In this document: piece by piece, positions 38,216 to 48,305 of the stretch | How positions within the stretch are numbered: the first letter of the stretch is position 1 | Layout of the letters: each line of letters starts with the position of its first letter | Origin: Vermamoeba vermiformis | Taxonomy: Eukaryota > Tubulinea > Echinamoebida | Assembly (NCBI GenBank): GCA_045837725.1 | Contig: JBEWZL010000278.1 | Coordinates: 372,001-436,000 of the forward strand | Reading direction: 5' to 3' | DNA length: 64,000 nt | The notes under the pieces: model-generated | What the model saw: only the letters and a program-made list of their open reading frames with translations | The model's database searches: none | What the model was told of the DNA's origin: nothing | Program-made: the position numbers and the translations under genes

Positions 38216-38876
38216 TTTGAGGTCGCTCCTGAGTAAATTAAGTGTAAATGACAACAGCCTAGTTTTTTTTAAAAAAGTACCATGTTGAGACAAGGCAATG
38301 GCTCCCGAGTCGCATATGACATGGATGACAGCTGAAGATTACGTCCCAAGCGAGATCTCCACCAGTACAAACCTCGACATCATCCTCGAATTTATCTTTA
38401 TCGAAATGGAGCACAATTGTATTTCGGTAAAACGCAGCGCGTAGTAACTGGTTCGTTCAGCGAATCTGCGATCAAAAATTTTTCGGAACACTTCCTTGTA
38501 GCATTCTGATTTATTTCTGCCTTGTGAAAGGTTTGAAACTTCTTCTGCTTAATATAGTACTATCAGATTGTAAGTTAGATCGTCAAGCTTAATCATGATT
38601 TATTTAGTAAAACCTCCAAAAATTGGTTTTAAATGCATGGTGCCATCTGTAATTACATTCACAATGCATAGAATAATTACCTTTGTATATAAAGCCAAAC
38701 TAGTGGTTTCTAGCATTAATCAAAGAAAGCTCCTTCGAGATCCGCTTAGCTTTCCGTGCGGCAACAAAATCATTAAGTATTCTCGTCCAGTACAACGGTA
38801 TGGCTCTTATTTCTTCGATTTACTTTGCTATTAATGTACATTGTTGCTTGAATATTACAAGATGATGAATTTTAAA
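38216..38876. other. Upstream region of the megasynthase; both strands open near 38290-38430
   Basis: The stretch 38290-38430 is open on the minus strand (a possible extra N-terminal exon reading NTIVLHFDKDKFEDDVEV) and, on the plus strand, as an ATG-started frame (from 38298, MAPESHMTWMTAEDYVPSE) ending at a GTAAAA donor-like site. I cannot decide between the two. The rest (38460-38876) shows only a short plus-strand frame without support. Confidence 0.35.
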
Positions 38877-40140
38877 TTAATTGCCTCTGTCGTGCAAGGC
38901 ATTCATAAGCTCTCTATAAAGCCCTCGAGCATCATAAGACAAAGACCAATTAATTTGTTCCGCGTGGTCGATCGGCAATTCAGCCAGCACTTCTCCCCAG
39001 CGAGCAGATGTGACGCTAACTAAGCCGTCGTTCTTGCCTTCTTTTGCATAGATAATACGATATGGAATATAGAGTATATGAGGCGGCTTGAAATCTTTCC
39101 AACCGACGATCGAGTAGTACTTAACATCTGGGTGATCAGGCGTTTGTGGGTTAAATACATTATTTAACCAATCACTAGTCAAGTTCTTCAATGCTCCTGA
39201 TAATAATACATGCAAAAGTTGGTCTAAATACACCTTGTCGCCAATCTGGGCCCAGCTAATAGAATTCAGGGTCAGAAAGTAGTACTTTCGATTATCGCAG
39301 AGAAATTTGACTTGTGTGTAGATTGATATATTGAACAGCAAGTAAGGTTAGATCGGTCTAAGGTGTACTTACAAATCGGCGTAAGCAGATCCACGGTGCG
39401 GCGTTCCAATAGTGGTTAAAGAAGCCACCACTTTATGCCCTCCGAGATTGGTTATGAAATGCCTACGAAAAATATTTAATTATCGTGTAAATTCAAGAAA
39501 TTAGAAATAATTTGCGGCCAGATCTTACCTCGAATCTAGTCCACCCATACTGTGTGCTACGAGATTGACTTTTTCAACCTTGAGCTCGTCTCTAATTCTT
39601 AGAACTTGCTCTTTTAGACTTTCTGCACGTCTATAGACTGTTGCATAGCGCAGAACTGGATCACGAGTAACGGTTAGTCAAACAATCAAATCATGAGCTT
39701 AAATAAAGCCCGAGTTCAAAATTTAGGATGGAATTATGATAAAAAAATTCAGGAAATAACGAGAGCGATTAAATACCTGTTGTTTTGTGCACTTGGCATT
39801 TCTGTTCAATCAAATCCGTTTGTATTCCGGTCCAATACTTCAAAAATGGTTTATCTCCGCCCATGCCTTCAAATATTATTATTAACACGTAGAATCATAA
39901 TTATTTCAGCTAATCGAAAAATTGAGAAGGGGAAATTACGCCCGAAAATTATACAAGAGACCTACCGTGACATAAAATAACAGGATATTTAGGAGGTGCT
40001 TTTACAGTCACCGCTGGCTCTACTAATGACTTTTTCAACGGAAACAGGCTGAGATCGGGCAATGGCGGCAAAGTCACACTAGCTGGTACGACCTTGCGTA
40101 CGTTTTGCAAGAGGGTGGTGAAATTACGTGGAATGCTCAT
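38877..40140 (-). CDS. Lipase, alpha/beta-hydrolase (triacylglycerol lipase type)
   Basis: Five exons on the minus strand: 40140-39966, 39866-39777, 39655-39529, 39462-39373 and 39255-38877 (TAA). Motifs: oxyanion HG in YPVILCHGMGG, nucleophile elbow VAHSMGGLDSR, TIGTPHRGSAYAD, and KNDGLVSVTSARWGE before the catalytic His in DHAEQINW. That gives a Ser-Asp-His triad in the usual order. The N-terminus lacks a clear signal peptide, so it may act inside the cell or on organelle membranes (inference). The last intron was placed at 39256-39372 because it restores SAYADFWAQIGD, the family sequence after the GTPHRG motif. It lies just downstream of the megasynthase on the same strand; cooperation is possible but unproven. 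Confidence 0.88.
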
Positions 40141-40384
40141 GAGTGGATCTGTTGCAACCGCTACGTCAATTCGGTGATGTGTTCTTTCATTGCTGCAGAA
40201 AATTTATTGTGATGTCACTCTTGGATTATTATTATTACCAGAAACGTAATTTCCGGCACACAACGGTTAATGGTACTCGATTATTAGTTGTATCCATAGA
40301 AACAATCTTTATTGCGGATCAAGCGAGCCGTGTTAAGATATTTCAAACCGAATCACTAGGTCTTGCTTACTCAATTGAATCACA

Positions 40385-42020
40385 ATGGAAGCATCTAAAC
40401 AAAATAATATAGATACTCAAAGCAATGAAGCACCTGATAGTTACTTTAATAATGACTTTCCATTGCGATTAATGAGATCGGAAGAACAGGTAAGTCTAAT
40501 CACTTAGAATATTATAATAAGAGCGTGATATTATTAAAATTAAGTTATATTCTCAAATTTAACGGCGGTTTGATTATAAAATTAAAAATAAAGATTTTCT
40601 ACTTTGATCCGTTTTTAATTTTATTTGTAAATTTACTAGGGCCGATACGTCATAGCCAAGCGCGATATAAAATGTGGTGAAGTCGTTATGAGTGCTTATC
40701 CATACGCTTATAGTGCTTCAGAGGAACACAAGCGAATGACGTGTGCTAATTGCCTTCATTATCAACGAGAACAGCTACTATTAATCAGCTGGTACGTCAT
40801 AATAATACATTATGATAATTTTTATTAATCATCTCGTAGTAATTCGTGCAACATCGTTTATTTTTGCTCGGATCAGTGCCGCGAAGAATACTCGCCTTTA
40901 CACGAGGTTGAATGCGATGCGTTGAAGATAATACAAGGACTGCCTATACCCGATTATTGGCAACGGACTACTGTTCGAGTAAGTTTTATTTGACAAAAAA
41001 TTAAGCAGCTTTAACTGACCGTTCTAATGCAGTTAATTTTCAATATTTTATTGCGGAAAGAAATGGAGACCAATCCTAAATATGCATCAATTAAGAAAAT
41101 ACACGAGACCAAGCAATCAAAGCCTATTTATTGGAGCGACATGTTGCTATTAATTTCAAACTACGAGCACTTCGATATGGCCTCGCAGTGGTACGTTAAC
41201 GAACTGTACAGGCACACCACAGAGGTCTTGCAATGTGTGCGCGAGTGGAATGTTGATGCAGACGAGCTCGTGCAGACAATATGTCGGTTAAGTACGTATA
41301 GTGCCGTCGTGTGTCGTACCTGTCACGTGCTGAAACTGACACTTGACACTTCAGTTGAAAATGGCTTTGGTATTCGACAAAGTTCTAACGATTGTATTGG
41401 TTATGGCATATACCCTGTAGCATCCTATTATAAGTATGAATTAATGCAATTATTATTTCTCGTACTAACCATTTTTTGACAGTCATTCTTGTGCGCCAAC
41501 TTGTTGCGTAATTCAAGAAGGAATTGAACTGAAAGTAATTGCAATTAGAGACATCAATCAAGGAGAACAAGTATCAATAAGTTACATTACACTAGCATCA
41601 GATACACCCGCAAGAAGAGATCAACTTCAAATCGATTATAATTTTCTGTGCCGGTGTTCGCGGTGCACGGAGTTTGATAAAGGCGAAGATAAAAAGAAGA
41701 AAAAAACGAAAAAACGAAGAAAAGAACGTCAAAATGGCGAATTTAGAAGCACGGAAAGTTCAAGCGTATCAGAAGTTTCTTCTTCATACGAAGAACGAAG
41801 TGGATCCGAAGCAGAGTTTGTTATGTCGAATGAATATGCTACAAGGGCGATAGATTATCAATTTGGAATTTATCAAAATGTTTCTGTAGCGGATGTAATG
41901 CCGATAGATCAAGCAGCTGATCCGGATTTAGAAGATATCATCAAAGTATTCGAAGATAATGCTGTTATAAGTACCACGAGTACATATGTCGCGAAGAATT
42001 ACGAAAAAGATTGGTTTTGA
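40385..42020 (+). CDS. SET-MYND (SMYD-type) lysine methyltransferase-like protein
   Basis: Five exons: 40385-40489, 40640-40791, 40840-40978, 41033-41433 and 41483-42020 (TGA). The SET N-half starts GRYVIAKRDIKCGEVVMSA. The inserted MYND finger has CANCLHYQRE, SCCNSCNIVYFCSDQC and HEVEC, all Cys/His ligands present. The SET core has NHSCAPTC and GEQVSISYI, and the post-SET Cys triad reads FLCRCSRC. A Lys-rich stretch follows. SMYD proteins methylate histone and non-histone lysines; the catalytic NHSC and the Tyr of the SYI motif are present, so activity is likely. The frame stops at TGA, but the same frame continues into a Cys-rich tail (separate entry). A SMYD-type protein would be expected to continue there. 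Confidence 0.87.
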
Positions 42021-42149
42021 CTCAATTGTTTATGCGACGCGCCAGACTGTCAAGGAAAAGGCTTGTGGATGCTGGATCTGAAGAGCAATAAGACTATTTG
42101 TAATTTATGTAGGCGAGAAAAGCCATCGACAATAATACCTTCCAATTAA
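42021..42149 (+). other. In-frame Cys-rich extension after the SMYD TGA
   Basis: Directly after TGA (42018-42020) the same frame stays open for 42 more codons to TAA (42147-42149). It encodes NCLCDAPDCQGKG and then TICNLCRREK, that is C-x-C-x4-C and C-x2-C, similar in pattern to the Cys tail that follows the post-SET region in many SET-MYND proteins. There is no AG acceptor between the TGA and the first Cys, so splicing cannot remove the TGA alone. Readthrough, Sec insertion, a recent nonsense change or a base error are all possible. Confidence 0.45.
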
Positions 42150-42428
42150 AGTTGATTGTTTCGCCAAATTTAGACACGTTTTTAAATTTCAATAATTTTG
42201 ATCTATTTCTATTTTGTTGTACATAGGACAATAGGCCACAAACGAACTGAATGATTAATATTTATTATATGTGAATATGAGGCGAGGTAAGATCGATGCA
42301 CACTTGTAGTTTGGATCTGATCGAGGTTTTTTTGAACAGCTGGGAGCAGGGTGCGAGTAAATCAACGAAATCGGTTTACATACCGAATAATACAATATTT
42401 ATTAATTATTGGAATTATTGGCAACGTA

Positions 42429-43911
42429 ATGAACATTATCATAGTCAAGACAACGGCATCTAGCGGTAAAATAACGAAAAAATCCGAAAAAATTAATAAG
42501 TGACCATTATAATATATTAAGCCCAATATTTAATAATATGTTCAAATGTTTAATATAGAAGAAGTTCAAAAAATTTTACTGACGTCGGATCAATTTAGCA
42601 TACAGCAGGTTACGCGCGCAAGTGGCCAGTCGAGATCCGCCAAAAATAGAACTACCTAAATGCGAGCCTTTAAGGAAAAAATACGACGTTAATATGGTCC
42701 GCTCCTCGCCGTTACAATTTATCGAAGACAACAAAGCCAACGACATCCAATACACGAAAGAGCGAAAAGAATACAAAGCGTGCTTAGTCTATTTATTACT
42801 CAAAGAAGGCACTACTTATTGGCGAGACTACGTCAACGAATTATATTACAATTTGAAAGATGTGTGGGACTATTACAACTACAAACATGATTACCCTGTG
42901 ATTATATTCTACGACGAGTCAGTCACTAAGGCTGATATTCGTATGCTTCAAAATGCACGCAAAGATCAGTTGTTGGTATTTAAGAACATTACAAAGGTCA
43001 AAGAAGAGATCTACGAGCAATACATTCCAGATCCGAGTGCTTATGTCCGCTGCAAATTGAACGATACAAATTATTCGATTCATAATATGAACTATGTGTT
43101 CATGAATTTTTGGAGGATTAAAGGTAAGCAGATCTAGCTTTTTATACGAAAATGAATTAACGACCGGATCTATTTAGCGCTATGGGAGCAGCCAGTATTA
43201 AAAGAGTTCGATTATTATATGTCTATTGATACGGACATGTATCCTCTTGGAGAAGTCGAACCGGATCCGTTCGATATTATGCACGAGAACAAGTACATTT
43301 ACGGCTATCAAGATGGTCAGTGGTGACACGTGTCATTTATAGCTCCGTACTGAACTTCTATTTTTAGAACCTTGGGACCCTGAAGAGTGTGTTCCTAACG
43401 AAGCTACTGACCACTATATCAGATGTATGGGCATTCGTCCTGCCCAACCGGATCCGCATCCGAACAACGTGTTCCACGGCAATTTCCAGCTCGGACGAAT
43501 TCAATTCTTTAGATCACCTCAGTACAAAGCATATACTGATTATTTAATGAATTTGGGGTATGTTATTATTCTTCTTTATTAGCTACGTACATCCGGATCT
43601 AACCGAAATTAGTGGTTTGGTCTCGCATCGATGGTCCGATCAAACAATATTCCGCAAAGCACTAATGATGTACTTGCCGAAAGAATCGATCGGAGTGTTC
43701 ACGCAGTACAAGTTCATTCACTCGTGGAACTACCACATCTGGTACATTCCTGATTTTCTTAAAGGTTTGTTTTATTAACCATGACCATGTAAATATCACC
43801 AAAAAAAACATATTTTACTCGAATAATATTATTGTGTCTTTTCAAAAAGGTGGCAGACATGCCAGTGATCGTGAGATCTGTGAGCAGGGAAATACTCCAC
43901 GCACCTTTTAA
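42429..43911 (+). CDS. GT15 (KRE2/MNT1-type) mannosyltransferase-like protein
   Basis: Six exons: 42429-42465 (uncertain start), 42599-43123, 43178-43315, 43368-43557, 43583-43764 and 43850-43911 (TAA). The hallmark order of GT15 is present: KACLVYLLLKEG, YPVIIFYDESV, NYVFMNFWRIKALWEQPVL, the DxD motif in SIDTDMYPLGEVEPDPFDIM, HGNFQLGRIQFFRSPQY, and LVSHRWSDQTIFRKALMMY (family: ERWGDAPVHS). Fungal GT15 enzymes are Golgi alpha-1,2-mannosyltransferases acting on N- and O-glycans. The expected N-terminal membrane anchor is not obvious; the first exon was chosen because it joins in frame, so the real start may lie elsewhere. Intron 3 contains a perfect TGACACGTGTCA. Confidence 0.78.
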
Positions 43912-43990
43912 GCGGAATTATTCAAAAACATTTTGTCGCGACAAAGAGCTCTGATGAGCAATTTATTTACTCACAAGCAATGAAGAAGAT

Positions 43991-45813
43991 ATGCGAAGTG
44001 TATTAATATGCTTCTTCTTGCTATTATTGTGGAACGGGATCAATGGATTTGGTTCCACACCAGGAGGAAAGTGTGGAACTAAGCATCAGCATAGCAACGC
44101 GCTCCAACGACAGCAAATTAATTGTATGGTGCATGAGTGTGATCATCCTGATGTAAGGTACACAAAGCATCGATAAATTAATTCGCGCGGTAATTTACGA
44201 TTAAATAATTATTTAACTGGTAATTATTCTCGATTTCAGTTATAGTGCTCAACCCAAATTTTTTTTATTAATTTTTGTTAACTTAACATTACGCATTGTA
44301 ATGTTAGGACAGTTAAATTAGCAAAAATTAGCTAATTTAACTAATTTTTACTAATTTAATAAAAATTTCTAATTTGCCTGCCCCGTACTTGACCCCGCGT
44401 ACTTCGAGCAACACCGCCTGTCAATGGCGCGTGGTTCGAACGTACTTAAGGGGTCTATTAATGTGTCTGTCTTGTCATAAACAAGGACGGGCTGCAAGCG
44501 GCTTATCGCACGAAATCAGCGATATTAGTTGAATAGTTAATTTAGCTAAAATTAGTAAAATTAACAAATTTTAGTAAAATAAATTTAAGCTGTGCGCTAT
44601 AACTGAAATCGAGAATAATTTCATTATAATTGGCCCAATTATTATACCACTTAAATTACGCGAATTTTATAGGCATTACAATTATTTTTGACATTGTTGT
44701 TACAGAGATCAGTTCACGCTTCAGCCCGAATCCGAAATACTGAACGTTAGCATGAACCTAGTATATTTTGGAGTATACGACTCATATATTCAGTCAATTC
44801 TTGATGCTCAAGTACGTAAATTATTTGAGGCAATCCGATCGCAGATGTACCTAACGCTCAATTTTTAGCTCAATTTCTTTAATGAGCGGTTTATAGCCCT
44901 AGCGGGCATATCATACAATGTAAGCGTTCGAAATGTATCATCAGGACCTTACATAAAGGTCGATCCAGATGCCGAGACGTTACACAACAAGATGGCAGCG
45001 GAATATTATGTGCCAGGCTCGATTACTGTCTTAGTGACGCAATTTAGTCCCAATCCGAATGATTTGCTCGGATACGCCTATTTAGGACAATACATGCTTC
45101 TTACAGCACCCGAGAAATGGTTCGCGATCTTGGACAGCTTTTCTGCGATATCTCCGACTGGAACGACTTTGATGCATGAAGTAGGGCACCTATTTAGTAA
45201 GTCCAAATAACACCTTTTAAGTCCCGAACGATTTTATTCGAAAATCGGATCCGTGTTGGATCGTACCTTCGACGCACTTTGCATCTGTTCTGTATCATAC
45301 TAACTACCTATAGGTCTGTTCCATACATTCACAGACACGGAGACTGAATGTATTTTCAAGTGCCGAGAAGATGTAGCGAGTGTGGACCGGAATATTGTCG
45401 GTGACATGTGCAATGACACGATGCCTGCCTCAATGAGTCTTACGTGCGATAAGCTCGATACAAGCAGTACGTTCGGTATAATATTATAATACACAACGCT
45501 AATTAATCGTACTGTAGCTGTTGATTGTAATGGAGATCCGTATGGACCGATCGAGACATTGCCGCAGAACAATTACATGTCTTATACACCTGACGCGTGT
45601 CAGACTCACTTCACGAAGCAACAAGTAGCGCGTATGCGATGCTATTTGTCGAGCAAATTGAGTTTTGTCTTGCTGAATCCGCCTGTTCCAACAGCACCGC
45701 CGCTGCCAACTGTTGTACCGGTTGCTAGCACTGAACCTGAAGCTAATTCGGGGCATACGAGCATACACAGCTTATCACTCGTAATTGTAGTATTAATGTT
45801 GATATTAATGTAA
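43991..45813 (+). CDS. Secreted M43 (pappalysin-like) metallopeptidase, probably GPI-anchored
   Basis: Five exons: 43991-44157, 44706-44811, 44869-45196, 45314-45466 and 45518-45813 (TAA). Signal peptide MRSVLICFFLLLLWNGING. The zinc site reads HEVGHLFSLFHTF, i.e. HExxHxxxxxH of M43 enzymes (the usual Gly before the third His ligand is Ser here). The downstream Met-turn NYMSYTPDACQTHFTKQQ matches the family NYMDYSDDAC. Paired Cys frame the domain. The tail is Pro/Thr-rich and ends hydrophobic (SLSLVIVVLMLILM), a GPI-type or single-span anchor. Role: extracellular proteolysis. Intron 1 is about 550 nt and carries an inserted foldback element; intron 4 carries GGATCCG. Confidence 0.88.
44222..44620. 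mobile_element. MITE-like foldback element in intron 1 of the M43 gene
   Basis: The two ends are perfect 24-base inverted repeats: 44222-44245 starts AATTATTCTCGATTTCAG and 44597-44620 is its reverse complement. The pairing continues with a few mismatches inward. Inside are AATTAG/CTAATT tracts and a hairpin at 44284-44306 (TAACATTAC, loop GCATT, GTAATGTTA). No open frame for a transposase, so it is non-autonomous. I could not fix a target-site duplication. It explains why this intron is about five to ten times longer than its neighbours. Confidence 0.65.
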
Positions 45814-46158
45814 ATAGGAAGTTGGAACAAAATGCCGGCCGATTTTTTTCCTTTATTTGAAAGTTAACTTTGTCGGATGCGACCTTGTAATGAGCTTTGT
45901 AGTAATTATAACGATTTTTATATTACCTTGACCGCTAAGTAAGACTATTTACTAATTCAGTGTAACAGTCGGCTATGGAAACAATCCTCATACAACAGGA
46001 CACTCCCTGATATATCAACCATATATGGAATCGCCTCTCTAACAAATGGTACGCGTTTCTTTGTCAGACGGTAACATTCAGTCTGTGCTGAGTTGTGGTT
46101 GGTGGTGTTCGGGTTCGAAAGATTTTGTGTGACAGAGCAGACTGAATAATCAACCACA
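45814..46158. promoter_or_regulatory. Spacer between the M43 gene and the LIM gene
   Basis: About 345 bases, presumed promoter of the LIM gene. AT-rich at first, GC-richer at 45960-46150. No gene seen. Confidence 0.4.
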
Positions 46159-47257
46159 ATGACGTCAATAGGACGATGTGCTGCATGTTCATTAAATATA
46201 GTCGCAGGTGACTACTGTGAAATGAATGGGTAAGCTAATTACAGCAAGATCAGATCTGAAAAAATCTAATTTTTGTTGCAAAATCTTTTTTATTATTATA
46301 AAATCAAGTATTAATTCACTAAGTTATTGCGAGTCTTCTGCATCATAGAATAAAATTGAATTAATTTATTTAATTGATATTTTTTCTCTACGTTGATTTA
46401 TGCTTATACTTGCTTCTAAATAGGCTTACCTATCATCAAAATTGTTTTAAATGTCAACGATGCCATACTGCGCTTGTTGGAAAGCCTTTCGTACCTATTG
46501 GTAAGTCTACGCGAATTCTGACTCCATCTCGTTTATCCGTCGTCAAATTAACCTGCCTTAACTTATATAAATATACACTACATTATCAATTGGTCTAATG
46601 CATAAATTTTTTTTAGATCTGCCATATATTTACTGCATAACTTGCAGGCCAAATTATAACGGTAATAATAATCGCTCATCTTGGATTAACAAATAGTAAA
46701 ATTAATTATGAATTGCTTATATAGTTGCTATTACATTTAAGGATTTCAGAAAAGGGTAAGTTGCGCGTCGTCTAAGCTCGATCCAAGTCATCGCTAACAC
46801 GATCTCAATACTAGCCAATCAAATCTTAGTAACAGCGGGAAATCTAACGATACAAGTGCAAATAGTGATGTCACGAAGAGTCAAAGCAGTTCAGGGTAAG
46901 TAATAAGAATTATTTTTGTTGGATGCAAAATCGGCATCCGAAACATCCTCTATTAGTCTCCTCATTGGTATTATCGAGGCTAATATTTTTAATAGGAAAA
47001 ATTGCACGAGCTGCAATGCAGATTTGCGCTTAGGAGCACGATATTGTCGAGAATGTGGTCTGCAACAGTTTGTAACAGCGGATCACAACAAACAAGACGC
47101 TGTAACACCTGATTCATCGTTCAAGTACGACTATATATAATAATATTGCAATATAGTAATATTAATGATTTTTCTAATCGTTAGGTTTTGTTCTGAGTGC
47201 GGATCGAGGCATAAAATGCCAGCGCCGTTCTGTACAAAGTGCGGTTTTAAAATATAG
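46159..47257 (+). CDS. LIM domain plus zinc-ribbon protein
   Basis: About six exons: 46159-46229, 46424-46500, 46617-46661, a possible micro-exon near 46750, about 46817-46898, 46997-47129 and about 47185-47257 (TAG). LIM half 1: GRCAACSLNIVAG ... LTYHQNCFKCQRCHTAL (C-x2-C ... H-x2-C-x2-C-x2-C). Half 2: LPYIYCITCRP. A Ser/Asn-rich linker (SGKSNDTSANSD) is followed by a zinc-ribbon pair NCTSCNADLRLGARYCRECG and FCSECGSRHKMPAPFCTKCG, two four-Cys sites. Small LIM proteins act as actin-linked or nuclear adaptors; the ribbon is rarely attached to LIM. The join around 46661-46817 does not close in frame with the sites I can see, so one exon there is unresolved. Confidence 0.7.
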
Positions 47258-47797
47258 AATAATACTCACCGATGTACTATAATTAACATTTGTATAATTA
47301 AATAATTGTTATCTTGAGCTTTGAAGGCCCAACGCAAAGTGTCAACGCAGCGCTACATCCGCCAACTGTAGCACACAGACCTCAGTTAGAAGATCTAAAA
47401 AATCCATAACAAGGTAGTTTTACTATAGGGGCTGCCTTCTATTCGAGGTAATGTAAATAGCACATTGATAGGCTATCTTGTATGTTAGTAGCACGTTCAT
47501 TAAAGGTCCGTCCCGTACGTGGTCAAAGTCCCTTGGTGAAGGCTTAGAAGGCCCGTATTATTTGCATTAAGTTCAATTCATAGCAACTTTGGCTGGATTA
47601 TTGATATGCAAGTGGTATATTAGCATCAGCTAAGTTGGAACTTCACGGGTGGGGCAAATCTAGCAAAATATCTACCGGTATACCGCGATCGAGGTATTAT
47701 TAGTAATGCGTAAATGAATGGTTAATATGTTAGTTTAACTACAAAATTGTTTATTTAAATACCGATTGGGTCCAGATTTTGTTTCAGGAGCAGTTCT
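47258..47797. other. Unusually long convergent gap, no coding signal
   Basis: 540 bases between two convergent stop codons; other convergent gaps in the window are 94-420 bases. Base composition is closer to genic than to intronic sequence at 47330-47690, but no frame is coding. An unrecognised noncoding RNA or a relic could sit here; I have no structural proof. Confidence 0.35.
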
Positions 47798-48156
47798 TTA
47801 GATGGGAGTCTTAGCGTTACCCCAAGGCAAGTATTTGTAAATAAAGCTAGGTTGGAAAGCATAGACGGCAGCGAGAACACCGACAGCACCCCATCTACAA
47901 ATAAAATCGGAGTTATTATTTTGGCAAAGTAGATTAACCGCTAGAAAAATTAATACGGCTTAATTTGCTCGTGCATAACGTTAAATAAATAACAATAATT
48001 ATTGATATTATACAAATCGTTATTCAATTATTTTCAATAATTTTGTATTTTTCGATCTGCATTCACGAACCTGGCAGCGGCGGGGATGTATCGCTTGGCC
48101 ATAGGAGACCAGACATAGATGTTGTGAATAAGTTTGCTTTGAGCAGGGCGTTCCAT
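47798..48156 (-). CDS. Complex III small subunit, UQCR11/QCR10-like (60 residues)
   Basis: Two exons on the minus strand: 48156-48071 and 47894-47798 (TAA), giving exactly 60 residues. The core PAAARWGAVGVLAAVYAFQ and the following FIYKYLPWGNAK match human UQCR11 (WVPTAYTWGAVGAVGLVWAT then DWVPYINGKF) in order, length and single membrane span. The N-terminus (MERPAQSKLIHNIY) lacks a classic cleaved presequence, as in the family. Role: accessory subunit at the edge of the mitochondrial cytochrome bc1 complex. Assignment rests on a short sequence, so confidence is moderate; other tiny inner-membrane proteins are the alternative. Confidence 0.65.
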
Positions 48157-48305
48157 TATAGTGTTTATATTATTGCTAGTAAAGTGAATTCAATAACAAA
48201 CGTGCAACGGCATTTTTGACCTGCGCGTGAAAAAATTTGGTGCGCGTGTCATAGCATTGTTGTATATATTTTCTATCGAAAACAAGCCTATTTATTTATG
48301 TACTA

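Noticed and set aside
38595-38834. 79-codon plus-strand frame between megasynthase and lipase
   Set aside because: No recognisable sequence, rare codons, no promoter or partner exon.
44425-44450. tRNA-like B box (GGTTCGAAC) inside the foldback element
   Set aside because: Lacks the final CC of the B box and no matching A box or cloverleaf can be drawn; probably chance.
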